Assembly (NCBI RefSeq): GCF_001422365.1
Contig: NZ_LMMT01000007.1
Span: forward strand, 96,542 to 160,541
From: Pseudorhodoferax sp. Leaf265
GTDB lineage: Bacteria > Pseudomonadota > Gammaproteobacteria > Burkholderiales > Burkholderiaceae_C
Direction: 5' to 3'
DNA: 64,000 nucleotides
The translations under genes and the position numbers were made by a program. The notes under the pieces are model-generated. The model had not been told where the DNA came from, made no database searches, and saw only the letters and a program-made list of their open reading frames with translations. This document shows positions 19,901-29,892 of this stretch, one piece after another (position 1 is the stretch's first letter; each line of letters opens with the position of its first letter).

Positions 19901-21439
19901 ATGAGCGACCAACTGATCATTTTCGACACCACCTTGCGCGACGGCGAGCAATCGCCGGGCGCCTCAATGACGCGCGACGAGAAGCTGCGCATTGCACGCC
20001 AGCTCGAACGGCTCAAGGTCGACGTGATCGAGGCTGGTTTCGCGGCCAGCTCCAACGGCGACTTCGAGTGCGTGCAGGCCATCGCGCGTGCGGTGCGCGA
20101 GTCGACGATCTGCTCGCTCTCGCGCGCCAACGACCGTGACATCGCGCGCTCGGCCGAGGCGCTCAAGGACGCAGCGCGTGCGCGCATCCATGTGTTCATC
20201 GCGACCTCGCCGCTGCACATGGAGAAGAAGCTGCGCATGTCGCCGGACGAAGTGTTCGAGCAGGCCCGCCAATCCGTGCGCTTCGCGCGCAACCTGGTCG
20301 GCGACATCGAGTTCAGCCCCGAGGATGGCTACCGCAGCGATCCCGACTTCCTGTGCCGCGTGATCGAGGAGGTCATCAAGGAAGGCGCGACCACGATCAA
20401 TGTGCCCGACACCGTGGGCTACGCGATCCCCGAGCTCTACGGCAACTTCATCCTGAACCTGCGCCAGCGCATCCCGAACAGCGACAAGGCGGTCTGGTCC
20501 GTGCACTGCCACAATGACCTGGGCATGGCGGTGGCCAACTCGCTGGCCGGCGTGAAGATCGGCGGCGCGCGCCAGGTCGAGTGCACCATCAACGGCCTGG
20601 GCGAGCGCGCCGGCAACTGCTCGCTCGAAGAGATCGTGATGGCCGTCAAGACGCGGCGCGACTACTTCGGCCTGGATGTGAACATCGCCACCGAGCACAT
20701 CGTGCCCGCCAGCCGCATGGTCAGCCAGACCACGGGCTTCGTGGTGCAGCCCAACAAGGCCGTGGTCGGCGCCAACGCCTTCGCCCACGCCTCGGGCATC
20801 CACCAGGATGGTGTGCTCAAGGCCCGCGACACCTACGAGATCATGCGCGCCGAAGACGTGGGCTGGAGCGCCAACAAGATCGTGCTGGGCAAGCTGTCGG
20901 GCCGCAACGCCTTCAAGCAGCGCCTGCAGGACCTGGGCGTGCAGATGGAGAGCGAGGCCGAGATCAACGCCGCGTTCGCGCGCTTCAAGGACCTGGCCGA
21001 CCGCAAGAGCGACATCTTCGACGAGGACATCCTGGCCCTGGTCAGCGAAGAGAGCGTGGCGCACGAGCAGGAGCAGTACGCCTTCGTCTCGCTCAGGCAG
21101 CACAGCGAGACCGGCGAGCGGCCGCAGGCCGAGGTGGTGTTCACGGCCCAGGGCCAGGAGGTGCGCGGTGCCTCCGACGGCAATGGCCCGGTCGACGCCT
21201 CGCTCAAGGCCATCGAGTCGCATGTGAAGAGCGGCGCCGAGATGGTGCTGTATTCGGTCAACGCCATCAGCGGCTCGACCGAGAGCCAGGGGGAGGTCAC
21301 GGTGCGGCTGCAGAACAGCGGCCGCGTGGTCAACGGCGTGGGCGCCGATCCCGACATCGTCGTGGCCTCGGCCAAGGCCTACCTGGCGGCGCTGAACAAG
21401 CTGCACAGCAAGGCCGAGCGCGTCGCCGCACAAGGTTAG
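19901..21439 (+). CDS. leuA: 2-isopropylmalate synthase, short form (LeuA type 1)
   Basis: A second isopropylmalate synthase, 512 residues, of the E. coli-like subtype. Motifs: [15 protein letters not shown] at the N-terminus, the metal-binding [28 protein letters not shown] and [12 protein letters not shown]; the C-terminal allosteric domain ends [15 protein letters not shown]. It starts 30 bp after the long-form leuA behind AAGGAG, so both are probably on one attenuated transcript, closed by the bidirectional terminator. Related enzymes (citramalate or homocitrate synthase) are possible for one copy, but this one matches LeuA well along its length. Confidence 0.93.
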   Translation: MSDQLIIFDTTLRDGEQSPGASMTRDEKLRIARQLERLKVDVIEAGFAASSNGDFECVQAIARAVRESTICSLSRANDRDIARSAEALKDAARARIHVFIATSPLHMEKKLRMSPDEVFEQARQSVRFARNLVGDIEFSPEDGYRSDPDFLCRVIEEVIKEGATTINVPDTVGYAIPELYGNFILNLRQRIPNSDKAVWSVHCHNDLGMAVANSLAGVKIGGARQVECTINGLGERAGNCSLEEIVMAVKTRRDYFGLDVNIATEHIVPASRMVSQTTGFVVQPNKAVVGANAFAHASGIHQDGVLKARDTYEIMRAEDVGWSANKIVLGKLSGRNAFKQRLQDLGVQMESEAEINAAFARFKDLADRKSDIFDEDILALVSEESVAHEQEQYAFVSLRQHSETGERPQAEVVFTAQGQEVRGASDGNGPVDASLKAIESHVKSGAEMVLYSVNAISGSTESQGEVTVRLQNSGRVVNGVGADPDIVVASAKAYLAALNKLHSKAERVAAQG

Positions 21440-21459
21440 CGGGGGCACCCCGCAGAGCA

Positions 21460-21485
21460 AAAAGGCTTCCCGAGGGAAGCCTTTT
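21460..21485. terminator. Bidirectional terminator between leuA and the PPIase gene
   Basis: Perfect 11-bp stem AAAAGGCTTCC / GGAAGCCTTTT with a CGAG loop. The A-tract on one side and T-tract on the other let it work on both strands. It is 20 bp past the leuA stop and 20 bp past the stop of the convergent PPIase gene. Confidence 0.92.
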
Positions 21486-21505
21486 GCGTTGCCGGGGCAG
21501 GACGC

Positions 21506-22297
21506 TTACTCGACCTTGGCCTTGGCGCGCAGTTCCTGCTGGTACTGCTGCATCTTCTGCTGCTGCAGCTGCTGGGCGATCTGCGGCTTGACCTGTTCCA
21601 GCGGCGGGAACTCCTGCTGGCGCTCGTCGTTCAGGCGGATGATATGGTAGCCGAACTGGGTCTTGACGGGCACCTCGGTGGTCTGGCCCTTCTTGAGCTT
21701 GACCAGCGCATCGCCGAACTCCTTCACGTAGCCAGCGGGGTTGGCCCAACCCAGGTCGCCGCCGTTGGCGCCGGATCCAGGGTCCTTGGACTGCTTCTTG
21801 GCGATGTCCTCGAACTTGCCGCCCTTCTTCAGGCTGGCGATGATGGCCTTGGCGTCGGCTTCCTTCTCGACCAGGATGTGCTGGGCCTTGTATTCCTTGC
21901 CTTCGCTGGAATTGGCGGCCTTGACCTTGTCGTACTCGGCCTGGATCTCGGCGTCGGTCACGGGATGGGTCTTCTGGTAGTCCACCAGCAGTTCGCGCAC
22001 CAGCAGCGACTGGCGGGCGAAGTCCATCTGGGCCTGGAAGTCGGGCGTGGCGTCCAGGCCGCGCTTCTGCGCTTCCTGCATGAACACTTCGCGCATGATG
22101 ACTTCCTCGCGCAGCTGGCTTTCCTGGTCCGGCGTGACCGGGCGGCCGGCGCGGGCCATCTGCTCGGCCAGCGCATCCACACGTGCCTTGGGAACGGCCT
22201 TGCCGTTCACCACCGCCACGTTCTGCGCGAACGTGGGCATGCTGGCAGCACCCAGCACGAGCGCTGCCGCGACTGCGGAATACAGAGACTTCTTCAT
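21506..22297 (-). CDS. Periplasmic peptidyl-prolyl isomerase, parvulin type
   Basis: SurA/PrsA-like folding helper. 263 residues: signal peptide MKKSLYSAVAAALVLGAAS with cleavage near TFAQ, an N-terminal helical chaperone part, then a parvulin domain (EYKAQHILVEKEADAKAI through GGDLGWANPAGYVKEFGDAL and TQFGYHIIRL). The C-terminus is Gln-rich (QQLQQQKMQQYQQEL). The start at 22297 has GAGG 6 nt upstream; a TTG 12 bp earlier would place that site inside the gene. It is the last gene of the leftward selO group. Confidence 0.92.
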   Translation of the reverse strand: MKKSLYSAVAAALVLGAASMPTFAQNVAVVNGKAVPKARVDALAEQMARAGRPVTPDQESQLREEVIMREVFMQEAQKRGLDATPDFQAQMDFARQSLLVRELLVDYQKTHPVTDAEIQAEYDKVKAANSSEGKEYKAQHILVEKEADAKAIIASLKKGGKFEDIAKKQSKDPGSGANGGDLGWANPAGYVKEFGDALVKLKKGQTTEVPVKTQFGYHIIRLNDERQQEFPPLEQVKPQIAQQLQQQKMQQYQQELRAKAKVE

Positions 22298-22305
22298 GTG
22301 TTTCC

Positions 22306-22626
22306 TCAAGAACTTTGGGAGGGCGGGGCCTGGAGCGACGACGGCGTCGCGGCCGGGTGCACGGGAGGGAGAACTTCGATGGCTATGGCGTGCACGCCCT
22401 GGGTGATCATTTGGCGCAGCGGATCATACACAAGGCGATGCTGCGCCACGCGCGACAGTCCGGCGAACTGTGGAGAGGCGATGCGCACGCGGAAATGCGT
22501 GCCATAGGGTTGCGGGCCGGCGCCCGCATGGCCGGCGTGCGCGGCACTTTCGTCCAGCACTTCGAGCTGCGTGGGCGCCAGCGCCGCACGCAGGACCTGC
22601 GCCATGTCCTCGGCCGTCGCCACCAT
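22306..22626 (-). CDS. BolA-family protein
   Basis: 106 residues with the BolA fold. Family members partner monothiol glutaredoxins in [2Fe-2S] handling or act in stress responses. The conserved C-terminal segment RVAQHRLVYDPLRQMITQ followed by GVHAIAIEVLPP is clear; HAGHAG matches the variable His loop. The ATG overlaps the stop of yciB by 1 bp (TGATG). A Pro-rich tail of about 20 residues follows the domain. E. coli pairs bolA with PPIase/trigger-factor genes, loosely mirrored here. Confidence 0.87.
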   Translation of the reverse strand: MVATAEDMAQVLRAALAPTQLEVLDESAAHAGHAGAGPQPYGTHFRVRIASPQFAGLSRVAQHRLVYDPLRQMITQGVHAIAIEVLPPVHPAATPSSLQAPPSQSS

Positions 22627-23189
22627 CAGCGGCGCTCCTTGGACTCGATCTCGACCACATCGCCGTCGGACCTGAGATAGCGCGAGACGTACAGGCCCTG
22701 GCCGACGATGAAGGCCAGCGGGAACACGTAGCCCCAGAGCTTGAAATCGACCCAGGCGTCGGTGCTGAAGTAGTAGGCCACGTAGCCGTTCACGACCGCC
22801 ATGAACAGGCAGTAGGCCACCCACAGCCAGTTCAACCGCATCCAGACGGCGTCGGGCAGTTCCAACTGGCTGCCCAGCACGAGCTTCAGAAAGTTCTTCT
22901 TGAACACCCAGACCGTGACGGCCAGCGCGAACGCCATGGCGGCGTACAGCACCGTGGGCTTCCACTTGATGAAGCGTTCGTCCTGCAGCACCAGGGTCAA
23001 GGTGCCGAACACCAGCACCAGCGCCAGCGTGGCCTTCTGCATGGTCTGCAGCTTGCGCTCCAGCGCATAGGTCACGCCCATCTGGACCAGAGTGGCGACC
23101 ATCAGCACGGCCGTGCCGACGTAGATGCCATAGAGCTTGTAGGCGCCGAAGAACAGCAGGATCGGCAGGAAATCGAGCAGGATCTTCAT
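22626..23189 (-). CDS. yciB: Septation protein A family (YciB/IspZ) membrane protein
   Basis: 187-residue inner-membrane protein with five hydrophobic segments, linked in other bacteria to envelope and cell-division integrity. It starts [18 protein letters not shown], typical of the family, and includes [16 protein letters not shown] and [18 protein letters not shown]. It lies 4 bp after msrB and overlaps the BolA gene by 1 bp, in a leftward operon. Confidence 0.93.
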   Translation of the reverse strand: MKILLDFLPILLFFGAYKLYGIYVGTAVLMVATLVQMGVTYALERKLQTMQKATLALVLVFGTLTLVLQDERFIKWKPTVLYAAMAFALAVTVWVFKKNFLKLVLGSQLELPDAVWMRLNWLWVAYCLFMAVVNGYVAYYFSTDAWVDFKLWGYVFPLAFIVGQGLYVSRYLRSDGDVVEIESKERR

Positions 23190-23193
23190 GGGC

Positions 23194-23604
23194 TCACTTG
23201 TCCTCGAACTGCAGCGAGGCCGAGTTCATGCAGTAGCGCAGGCCGGTCGGCGCGGGGCCGTCCGGGAACACATGGCCCAGGTGGGCGCCGCAGCTGGCGC
23301 AGACCGTCTCGGTGCGCACCATGCCGTGGCTGCGGTCGACGATCTCCTCGATGGCGCCGGGCACGGCTTCCTGCGAGAAGCTGGGCCAGCCGCAGCCGGC
23401 GTCGAACTTGGTGCCGGAGTCGAACAGCTTGGCGCCGCAGCAGACGCAGTGGTAGCTGCCATCGGCCCAGTGCTGTTCGTACTTGCCGGTGTAGGGCCGC
23501 TCGGTGGCCGCATGGCGGGTGACCTGGTAGGCGGCCGGTTCGGCGCCTTTCTCGGCCAGCAGTGCACGCCATTCGGCGTCGGTTTTCTCGATGGGGCGGG
23601 TCAT
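23194..23604 (-). CDS. msrB: Peptide-methionine (R)-S-oxide reductase
   Basis: Reduces methionine-R-sulfoxide in oxidised proteins. 136 residues. The structural zinc is held by CVCC and CASC; the catalytic Cys is in RYCMNSASL at the C-terminus. GCGWPSF and GHVFPDGP are family signatures. There is no signal peptide, so it is cytoplasmic. It overlaps the selO stop by 4 bp, coupling repair of oxidised proteins to the SelO AMPylator. Confidence 0.95.
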   Translation of the reverse strand: MTRPIEKTDAEWRALLAEKGAEPAAYQVTRHAATERPYTGKYEQHWADGSYHCVCCGAKLFDSGTKFDAGCGWPSFSQEAVPGAIEEIVDRSHGMVRTETVCASCGAHLGHVFPDGPAPTGLRYCMNSASLQFEDK

Positions 23605-25088
23605 GAGGAACAGCTGATCTCGATGGAGGAGGCCCAGTCGGGCGGGAAGTCGGCATCGGCCTCGCAGCCGGGGTGCTCGTCAAAGGGGGTCTGCAGCAGG
23701 CGGTACAAGCGTTCGACCTCGGAGAAGTCCTTGGCCTGCGCACGGCGGATGGCCTGCTCGGCCAGGTGGTTGCGCAGCACGAACTTCGGGTTGGCGCTGC
23801 GCATGCGCGCGCCGGCCTGCGCGAGATCGGTGCCGGCCATGCGGCGCTGGTAGAGCGCGGCCCAGCCGTCGAAGGCCGCGCCGTCCAGGAACAGGTCGCG
23901 CACGGGCGTGAGCAGCATGCCGGACACCACGGCATCGGACAGCCGGCGCCAGAAGATGGTGTGGTCCACACGCTGCGCGGCCAGCAGCTGCAGCGTGGCC
24001 TCGATCAGCGCGCGGTCGTCGTCCAGCGGCTGCGCCAGGCCCAGCTTGGCGCGCATGGCCGTCTCCAGCGCCGCTGGAAAGTCTGCCTTGTAGGTCTCCA
24101 ACGCGGCCAGCGCCAGGTCCTGGTCTTCGATCAGCGGCAACAGCGCCTGGCCCAGGCAGAACAGGTTCCAGTAGGCGACGTTGGGCTGGCGGTTGAAGGC
24201 GTAGCGGCCCTGCGTATCGCTGTGGTTGCAGATGTGACCGGGGTCGAAGGCATCGAGGAACTGGAACGGCCCGTAGTCGATGGTCAGGCCCAGGATGCTC
24301 ATGTTGTCTGTGTTCATGACGCCATGGCAAAAGCCCACGGCCTGCCATTGCGCGAGCATGGCGGCCGTGCGCTGCGTCACGGCGCGCAGCAGTGCCGCGT
24401 ACGCATTGCCGGCGAAGTCCACGGCCTGCTCGCGGCACGCGGGGTAGTGGCGGTTGATCACATGGTCGGCCAGCGCGCGCAGCGAAGCGTGGTCGCCGCT
24501 GGCCGCGAAATGCTCAAAGTGGCCGAAGCGGACGAAGCTGGGCGCCACGCGCGCGACGACTGCGGCGGTCTCCAGCGCCTCGCGGCGCACCGGCGCGTCC
24601 GAGCCCGTCACGCACAGCGCGCGCGTGGTGGCGATGCCCAGTCCCGCCATGGCTTCGCTGCACAGGAATTCGCGGATCGACGAGCGCAGCACGGCGCGGC
24701 CATCGCCCATGCGCGAGTAGGGCGTGCGTCCGGCGCCTTTCAGCTGCAATTCCTGGCCAGCGGCAGTTTCGCCGAGCCCGATGGCGCGGCCATCGCCCAG
24801 CTGGCCAGCCCAGACGCCGAACTGGTGTCCGCTGTAGACCGTGGCATAGGGCGCGCTGCAAGGCAGCAGCTGGTTGCCCGTGAAGGCCTGCAGCGCGGCA
24901 TCGGACGCGAACCACCCGGCGTCCAGGCCCAGCAGCGCGGCGACCTCGGCACTGCGGCCGACCCAGTAAGGGGCGGGCAGCGGCGTGGGCTGCAGGCGCG
25001 TGAGAAAGGCCGGCCCCAGGTCGGCGAAGCCTGCGCGCCAGGCGACGGGCGTGGGGTCGGCCAGGACGGCCTCGGTGGAAGAGCGCAT
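23601..25088 (-). CDS. selO: Protein adenylyltransferase SelO
   Basis: Pseudokinase-fold enzyme that transfers AMP to Ser, Thr or Tyr of redox proteins, protecting cells in oxidative stress (family knowledge). 495 residues. Nucleotide-site elements include [38 protein letters not shown] and [20 protein letters not shown]. The C-terminus ends ISCSS, keeping the Cys that replaces the selenocysteine of eukaryotic SelO. First gene of the leftward selO-msrB-yciB-bolA-PPIase run; its promoter would lie in the 56 bp towards the AraC gene or upstream of it. Confidence 0.94.
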   Translation of the reverse strand: MRSSTEAVLADPTPVAWRAGFADLGPAFLTRLQPTPLPAPYWVGRSAEVAALLGLDAGWFASDAALQAFTGNQLLPCSAPYATVYSGHQFGVWAGQLGDGRAIGLGETAAGQELQLKGAGRTPYSRMGDGRAVLRSSIREFLCSEAMAGLGIATTRALCVTGSDAPVRREALETAAVVARVAPSFVRFGHFEHFAASGDHASLRALADHVINRHYPACREQAVDFAGNAYAALLRAVTQRTAAMLAQWQAVGFCHGVMNTDNMSILGLTIDYGPFQFLDAFDPGHICNHSDTQGRYAFNRQPNVAYWNLFCLGQALLPLIEDQDLALAALETYKADFPAALETAMRAKLGLAQPLDDDRALIEATLQLLAAQRVDHTIFWRRLSDAVVSGMLLTPVRDLFLDGAAFDGWAALYQRRMAGTDLAQAGARMRSANPKFVLRNHLAEQAIRRAQAKDFSEVERLYRLLQTPFDEHPGCEADADFPPDWASSIEISCSS

Positions 25089-25144
25089 GCCCCGATTGTC
25101 GGGCAGGCGGGTAAACCCCGGCCGGCAAGGGCTACCGCGGCGCC

Positions 25145-26179
25145 TCAGCAGCCGATCTGGGCGCGGTACTGGGCCGGTGGCACGCCGAACCAGCGCTTGC
25201 AGGCGCGGTGGAAGTTGCTGCTGTCCCCATAGCCCAGCAGGTCGGACACATCCGCCAGGCTGTGGCGCTGCTCGGCCAGGTACTGCTGGGCCAGTTCGTG
25301 CCGCGTGCTGTCGAGCAGGGCCTGGTAGGACACCTGTTCCTGCTGCAGCCGGCGCTGCAGCGTGCGCTCGGCCAGGCCCAGGCCTTTGGCCACCACCTCC
25401 CGGCGCGGCTCGCCCTGGTTCAGCAGGCGCGCGATCTCGCTGCGCACACGGCTCGCCGTGCTGGTCTGGCCCAGCTGGGCGAGTTGCTTGTCCAGCAGCG
25501 CCTCCAGCATGCCGGCCAGCTCGGCGTCATAGGTCGGGATCGGGCGGTCCAGGTCGCTGCGCGCGATCAGCATGCGGTTGGCCGGCGCGCCGAAGCGCAG
25601 CGCACAGCCGAAGGCCGCGCGCTGCGGCCCGTCGTCGGCGGGCGCGGCATCGGCCAGTTCCACCAGCAGCGGGTCGAATTCCTTGCGCGTGAGCCACTGG
25701 CACAGCATCAGCGTGGCCAGCATGGCGTACTCCACGCGCTGGCGCGGGATCGGCAGCGTGCCACCCGTATGCACCGTGGTCAGCCAGATGCCGCGTGCCT
25801 CCAGCTGCAGCGAGAAGCCCGTCGCGTCCGAGATCACGGCCATGTAGCGGGCCAGGTGGGCCAACGCGCGGCCCAGGTCGGGGCTGCAGCTCATCACATG
25901 GCCCACGGTGCCGGTGTTGCTGTGGGTGGAGGCCAGGTGGCGCTGCAGGCCCAGCGTGGGCTTGCCGGAGCGCGCCACGGCCAGCTGCCACAGCCGTGTG
26001 ATCTGGTCCACCGGGATGCGCGCGTTGTGCCGGTGCAGCGTGGCGGCGTCGAAACCTGCGTCGCGCAGCAAGGCGGGCACGTCCAGCCCTTCCGCCTCGA
26101 ACATGGTCAGCACGCCCGTGAGCCAGGCGGCCGAACTCGTGCGCACAGGCAGGTAGGGGAGAGTGGTTCCTGAAGTCAT
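25145..26179 (-). CDS. AraC-family transcriptional regulator
   Basis: 344 residues: an N-terminal Arabinose_bd-type ligand domain ([20 protein letters not shown] onward) and a C-terminal AraC double helix-turn-helix from about residue 250 ([20 protein letters not shown], then [20 protein letters not shown]). This OruR/ArgR-like subgroup often regulates adjacent catabolic genes. The ATG at 26179 gives the normal start; the longer ORF would run into the neighbouring gene. It is divergent from the carboxylesterase gene, its likely target. Confidence 0.9.
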   Translation of the reverse strand: MTSGTTLPYLPVRTSSAAWLTGVLTMFEAEGLDVPALLRDAGFDAATLHRHNARIPVDQITRLWQLAVARSGKPTLGLQRHLASTHSNTGTVGHVMSCSPDLGRALAHLARYMAVISDATGFSLQLEARGIWLTTVHTGGTLPIPRQRVEYAMLATLMLCQWLTRKEFDPLLVELADAAPADDGPQRAAFGCALRFGAPANRMLIARSDLDRPIPTYDAELAGMLEALLDKQLAQLGQTSTASRVRSEIARLLNQGEPRREVVAKGLGLAERTLQRRLQQEQVSYQALLDSTRHELAQQYLAEQRHSLADVSDLLGYGDSSNFHRACKRWFGVPPAQYRAQIGC

Positions 26180-26324
26180 CGGTTTGGCGCGCTTGCGATA
26201 GCGGTGTTCGTGCGGACCCCTCCTAGACTTTCTCTTGGCAACGGCCCGAAGCGGCGCAGTATGGACGAGGGTCCGCTGCCCGCGCATTCCGAATAACCCC
26301 GAAGCACGGGACAAGGAGACAAGC

Positions 26325-28058
26325 ATGCGTACAGCTTTTTCGGCGGCATCCTCGTGTGCGCAGCGCACCGCGGCGGTGCTGGTTCTTGCGGCCTGCGCGG
26401 CGCTGGCGGGCTGCGGTGGCTCCGACGACGACGCCCCCACCGTGCGCAGCACCGCGGCCGGCAAGCTGCAGGGCATCGACGACAGCGCACGCAACGGCAC
26501 CTGGGCCTGGAAGGGCGTGCGTTACGCCCAGCCGCCCGTGGGTGCACTGCGCTGGCGTGCGCCGGTCGCCCCCGAAGCCTGGACCGGCGTGCGCGTGGCC
26601 GACAGCTTCGGGCCCGCCTGCCTGCAGATCGGCCGCATGTTCGGTCCCGGCGCCAACAACCGCTTCGACGAGACCATCGCCACCACCATGGGCCAGCCCG
26701 TGGGCAGCGAGGACTGCCTGACGCTCAACATCTGGCGCCCGGCCACGGACGACAGCAAGCTGCCCGTGCTGCTGTTCATCCACGGCGGCAGCAACATCTC
26801 GGGCTACACGGCCGACCCGCTGTACGACGGTGCCGCGCTGGCGAAGGCCGCCAACGCCGTGGTGGTCACGGCCAACTACCGGCTCGGTGTGCTGGGCTTC
26901 CTGAACCTGGCGCAACTGAAGGTCGGCGGCAGCGCCGGCGACGACTCGGGCAACTTCGCGCTGCTCGACAACATGGCGGCCCTGCGCTGGCTGCGTGCCA
27001 ACGCCGCGGCTTTCGGCGGCGATGCCGACAACATCACGGTCTCGGGCGAATCGGCCGGCGCCAACAACGTGCTGGCCGTCATGACCTCGCCCATGGCCAA
27101 GGGCTTGTTCCACAAGATCGTGGCGCTGAGCGGCGGCATCTCGCTGGCCAGCAACCTGCCGGCCGGCGCCTCGCCCGCGTTGAACCCGCTGGCGACCTGG
27201 CAGGCCCATGGCGAAGCCGTGCTGCTGAACCTGCTCGTGGCCGACGGCACGGCCGCCGACCTGGCCGCGGCCAAGGCCTACGTGGCCACGCGCACGGCCG
27301 CGCAGATCGCCGACTACCTGCGCGCCAAGGACGGCCACACCGTGCTGAACACCGCGCTGGCCAAGGGCCTGAACACCGGCAACCCGATCCCCGACGGCAC
27401 GGTCGTTCCCCTTGATCCGATCGCCGCCATCGCGGCCGGCCAGCATGTCAACGTGCCCACGCTGATCGGCAACACGCGCGACGAGGGCAAGCTGTTCGGC
27501 GGCCTGCTGCCGCTGTTCGGGCTGCCCGCCGGCTACATCGTCGACGACGCCACGCGCTTTCTCATGATGGCGCGCTTCAATCCCGATGCCGCCACCACGC
27601 TCACCACGGCCGACATCGTCAACGCCGCCTATCTGCCTGTGGCCACACCCACGACGGGCTACGACGCACGCACCCGCCTCATCACCCAGGCCCTGTTCGA
27701 GGCCAACAGCCAGAACCTGCTGGCCACGCTGACCACCCAGCAGCCCAGGCTCTGGCAGTACCGCTTCGACTGGGCGCAGGAGGCCTATCCCTGGAACGAG
27801 GTCTACGGCGCGGCCCACGCCTTCGACCTGGCCTTCCTGTTCGGCAACTTCGGCCCCTCGGTGGTCGGCCAGGTGGTCGGCGGCAACGCCAACCGCACAG
27901 GCCGTCTCGCACTGTCCAACGCCATGATGGCCAGCCTGGGCGCCTTCATGCGCACAGGCGATCCGAACGCCGGCGCATTGGGCGCGACTTGGTCGCCCTG
28001 GCCGTCCAAGCTGCTGCTCGACGCCACGCCCAACGCGCTCAACACCAGGCCTCAGTGA
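26325..28058 (+). CDS. Type-B carboxylesterase, lipoprotein
   Basis: 577-residue alpha/beta hydrolase cleaving carboxylic esters. The signal peptide ends in a lipobox, LAGC, with Cys30 as the lipidated residue, so it is membrane-anchored. The oxyanion-hole motif IHGGSNISG and the nucleophile Ser243 in GESAG are present, with NYRLGVLGFLN between them. AAGGAG lies 8 nt before the ATG. The divergent AraC gene suggests substrate induction. The ester substrate is unknown. Confidence 0.9.
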   Translation: MRTAFSAASSCAQRTAAVLVLAACAALAGCGGSDDDAPTVRSTAAGKLQGIDDSARNGTWAWKGVRYAQPPVGALRWRAPVAPEAWTGVRVADSFGPACLQIGRMFGPGANNRFDETIATTMGQPVGSEDCLTLNIWRPATDDSKLPVLLFIHGGSNISGYTADPLYDGAALAKAANAVVVTANYRLGVLGFLNLAQLKVGGSAGDDSGNFALLDNMAALRWLRANAAAFGGDADNITVSGESAGANNVLAVMTSPMAKGLFHKIVALSGGISLASNLPAGASPALNPLATWQAHGEAVLLNLLVADGTAADLAAAKAYVATRTAAQIADYLRAKDGHTVLNTALAKGLNTGNPIPDGTVVPLDPIAAIAAGQHVNVPTLIGNTRDEGKLFGGLLPLFGLPAGYIVDDATRFLMMARFNPDAATTLTTADIVNAAYLPVATPTTGYDARTRLITQALFEANSQNLLATLTTQQPRLWQYRFDWAQEAYPWNEVYGAAHAFDLAFLFGNFGPSVVGQVVGGNANRTGRLALSNAMMASLGAFMRTGDPNAGALGATWSPWPSKLLLDATPNALNTRPQ

Positions 28059-28091
28059 CCATCTGCGCGGCAGGGCGTAGGGGTAAATACC

Positions 28092-28112
28092 GAACGGTCG
28101 TGCGATTACGAT
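28092..28112. promoter_or_regulatory. TetR-type operator candidate and -10 of the acyl-CoA ligase gene
   Basis: GAACG-GT-CGTGC (28092-28103) is a palindrome with one mismatch, nearly identical to GAACG-GT-CGTTC before the FadB-like operon. A -10-like TACGAT follows at 28107-28112. It ends about 48 bp before the ATG at 28152. The shared site suggests one repressor for both fatty-acid units; the regulator gene is not in the window. Confidence 0.5.
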
Positions 28113-28151
28113 GCTCGCCGTTCAAAACAAGCGATTCCGGGAGCCATAGCC

Positions 28152-29795
28152 ATGCTGGGTCTGATGCAGAACCAACCCCTTTTGATCTCGTCCTTGATCG
28201 ACTTCGCCGAGCGCCACCATGGCGACGGCGAGATCGTCTCGCGGCGCGTGGAAGGCGACATCCACCGCTACGCCTGGCGCGACGTGGCGCGCCGCGCACG
28301 CCAGGTCGCCAACGGCCTGGATGCCTGGCAACTGGGCTTCGGTGACCGCGTCGCCACGCTGGCCTGGAACGGCTACCGCCACCTGGAACTCTACTTCGGC
28401 GTGAGCGGGTCGGGCCGCGTGCTGCACACCATCAACCCGCGCCTGCACCCCGAGCAGATCGCCTGGATCGCCAACCACGCCGAAGACCAGGTGCTGTGCT
28501 TCGACCTCAGCTTCCTGCCGCTCGTGCAGGCCGTGCATGCCAAGTGCCCCACGGTCAAGCACTGGGTCGCGCTGTGCGACGCCGACAAGCTGCCGGCCGA
28601 CAGCGGCATCCCCGGCCTGCAGAGCTACGAGACCTGGCTGGCCGACAAGCCGGGCACCTACCAATGGCCCGTGTTCGACGAGAACACAGCGTCCAGCATG
28701 TGCTACACCAGCGGCACCACGGGCAACCCCAAGGCCGCGCTGTACAGCCACCGCTCGACCACGCTGCACGCCTACGCCGCGGCGCTGCCCGACGTGATGG
28801 GCATCAGCGCGCGCGACGCCATCCTGCCGGTCGTGCCCATGTTCCATGTCAACGCCTGGGGCATCCCGTACTCGGCAGCACTCACGGGCGCCAAGCTGGT
28901 GTTCCCCGGCCCGGCCATGGATGGCAAGTCGATCTACGAACTCATCGAAGCCGAGAAGGTCAGCTACGCCGCCGGCGTGCCCACGGTCTGGCAGATGCTG
29001 CTGATGCACATGAAGCCGGCCGGGCTCAAGTTCTCCACGCTCAAGCGCACGGTGATCGGGGGCTCGGCCTGCCCGCCGGCCATGATCAATGCCTTTCGCG
29101 AAGACTACGGCGTGGAGGTGCTGCACGCCTGGGGCATGACCGAGATGTCGCCGCTCGGAACGCTGTGCACGCTCAAGAACAAGCACCTGGACCTGCCCAA
29201 GGAAGAGCAGATGAAGATCCTGCTCAAGCAGGGCCGGGCCATCTACGGTGTGGACATGAAGATCGTCGGCGCCAACGGCGAAGACCTGCCGTTCGACGGC
29301 AAGACCGCCGGCGACCTGCTCGTGCGCGGCCCCTGGGTGGTGCGCGAGTACTTCAAGGGCGAGGGCGGCGCGCCGCTGGTGCGCGATGCCCAGGGGGTGG
29401 AATGGTTCCCGACCGGCGACGTGGCCACCATCGACGCCGACGGCTTCATGCAGATCACCGACCGCAGCAAGGACGTGATCAAGTCCGGCGGCGAATGGAT
29501 CAGCTCCATCGACATCGAGAACATCGCCGTGGCGCACCCGGCCGTGGCCATGGCCGCCTGCATCGGCGTGTTCCATCCCAAGTGGGACGAGCGGCCCATC
29601 GTGGTCGTCGTGAAGAAGCCCAATGCCGAGGTGAGCCGCGAGGAACTGCTGAAGTTCTACGAGGGCAAGACCGCCAAGTGGCAGATCCCGGACGACGTGG
29701 TCTTCGTCGACGCGATCCCGCTCGGCGCGACCGGCAAGATGCTCAAAACCCGGCTGCGCGAGCAGCTCAAGGACTACCGACTGCCGGGCTTGTGA
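28152..29795 (+). CDS. Fatty-acid/organic-acid CoA ligase (AMP-forming)
   Basis: Activates a carboxylic acid to its CoA thioester through an acyl-AMP. 547 residues of the FadD-like medium/long-chain group. The ATP motif [19 protein letters not shown] is present with Ala for the usual Gly after Lys; further motifs are [23 protein letters not shown] and the C-terminal catalytic Lys in [12 protein letters not shown]. There is no signal peptide. It is followed by a Liv-type binding protein gene, and its promoter palindrome matches that of the FadB-like operon. Confidence 0.92.
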   Translation: MLGLMQNQPLLISSLIDFAERHHGDGEIVSRRVEGDIHRYAWRDVARRARQVANGLDAWQLGFGDRVATLAWNGYRHLELYFGVSGSGRVLHTINPRLHPEQIAWIANHAEDQVLCFDLSFLPLVQAVHAKCPTVKHWVALCDADKLPADSGIPGLQSYETWLADKPGTYQWPVFDENTASSMCYTSGTTGNPKAALYSHRSTTLHAYAAALPDVMGISARDAILPVVPMFHVNAWGIPYSAALTGAKLVFPGPAMDGKSIYELIEAEKVSYAAGVPTVWQMLLMHMKPAGLKFSTLKRTVIGGSACPPAMINAFREDYGVEVLHAWGMTEMSPLGTLCTLKNKHLDLPKEEQMKILLKQGRAIYGVDMKIVGANGEDLPFDGKTAGDLLVRGPWVVREYFKGEGGAPLVRDAQGVEWFPTGDVATIDADGFMQITDRSKDVIKSGGEWISSIDIENIAVAHPAVAMAACIGVFHPKWDERPIVVVVKKPNAEVSREELLKFYEGKTAKWQIPDDVVFVDAIPLGATGKMLKTRLREQLKDYRLPGL

Positions 29796-29892
29796 GCCGC
29801 ACACGACACCGCCTAGGGCAATCCCTCAGCGGTGGCGCAAACGAAGACTTGTAACCTGCCCGCACTTTTTCAGACCACTAGGAGACGAACGA

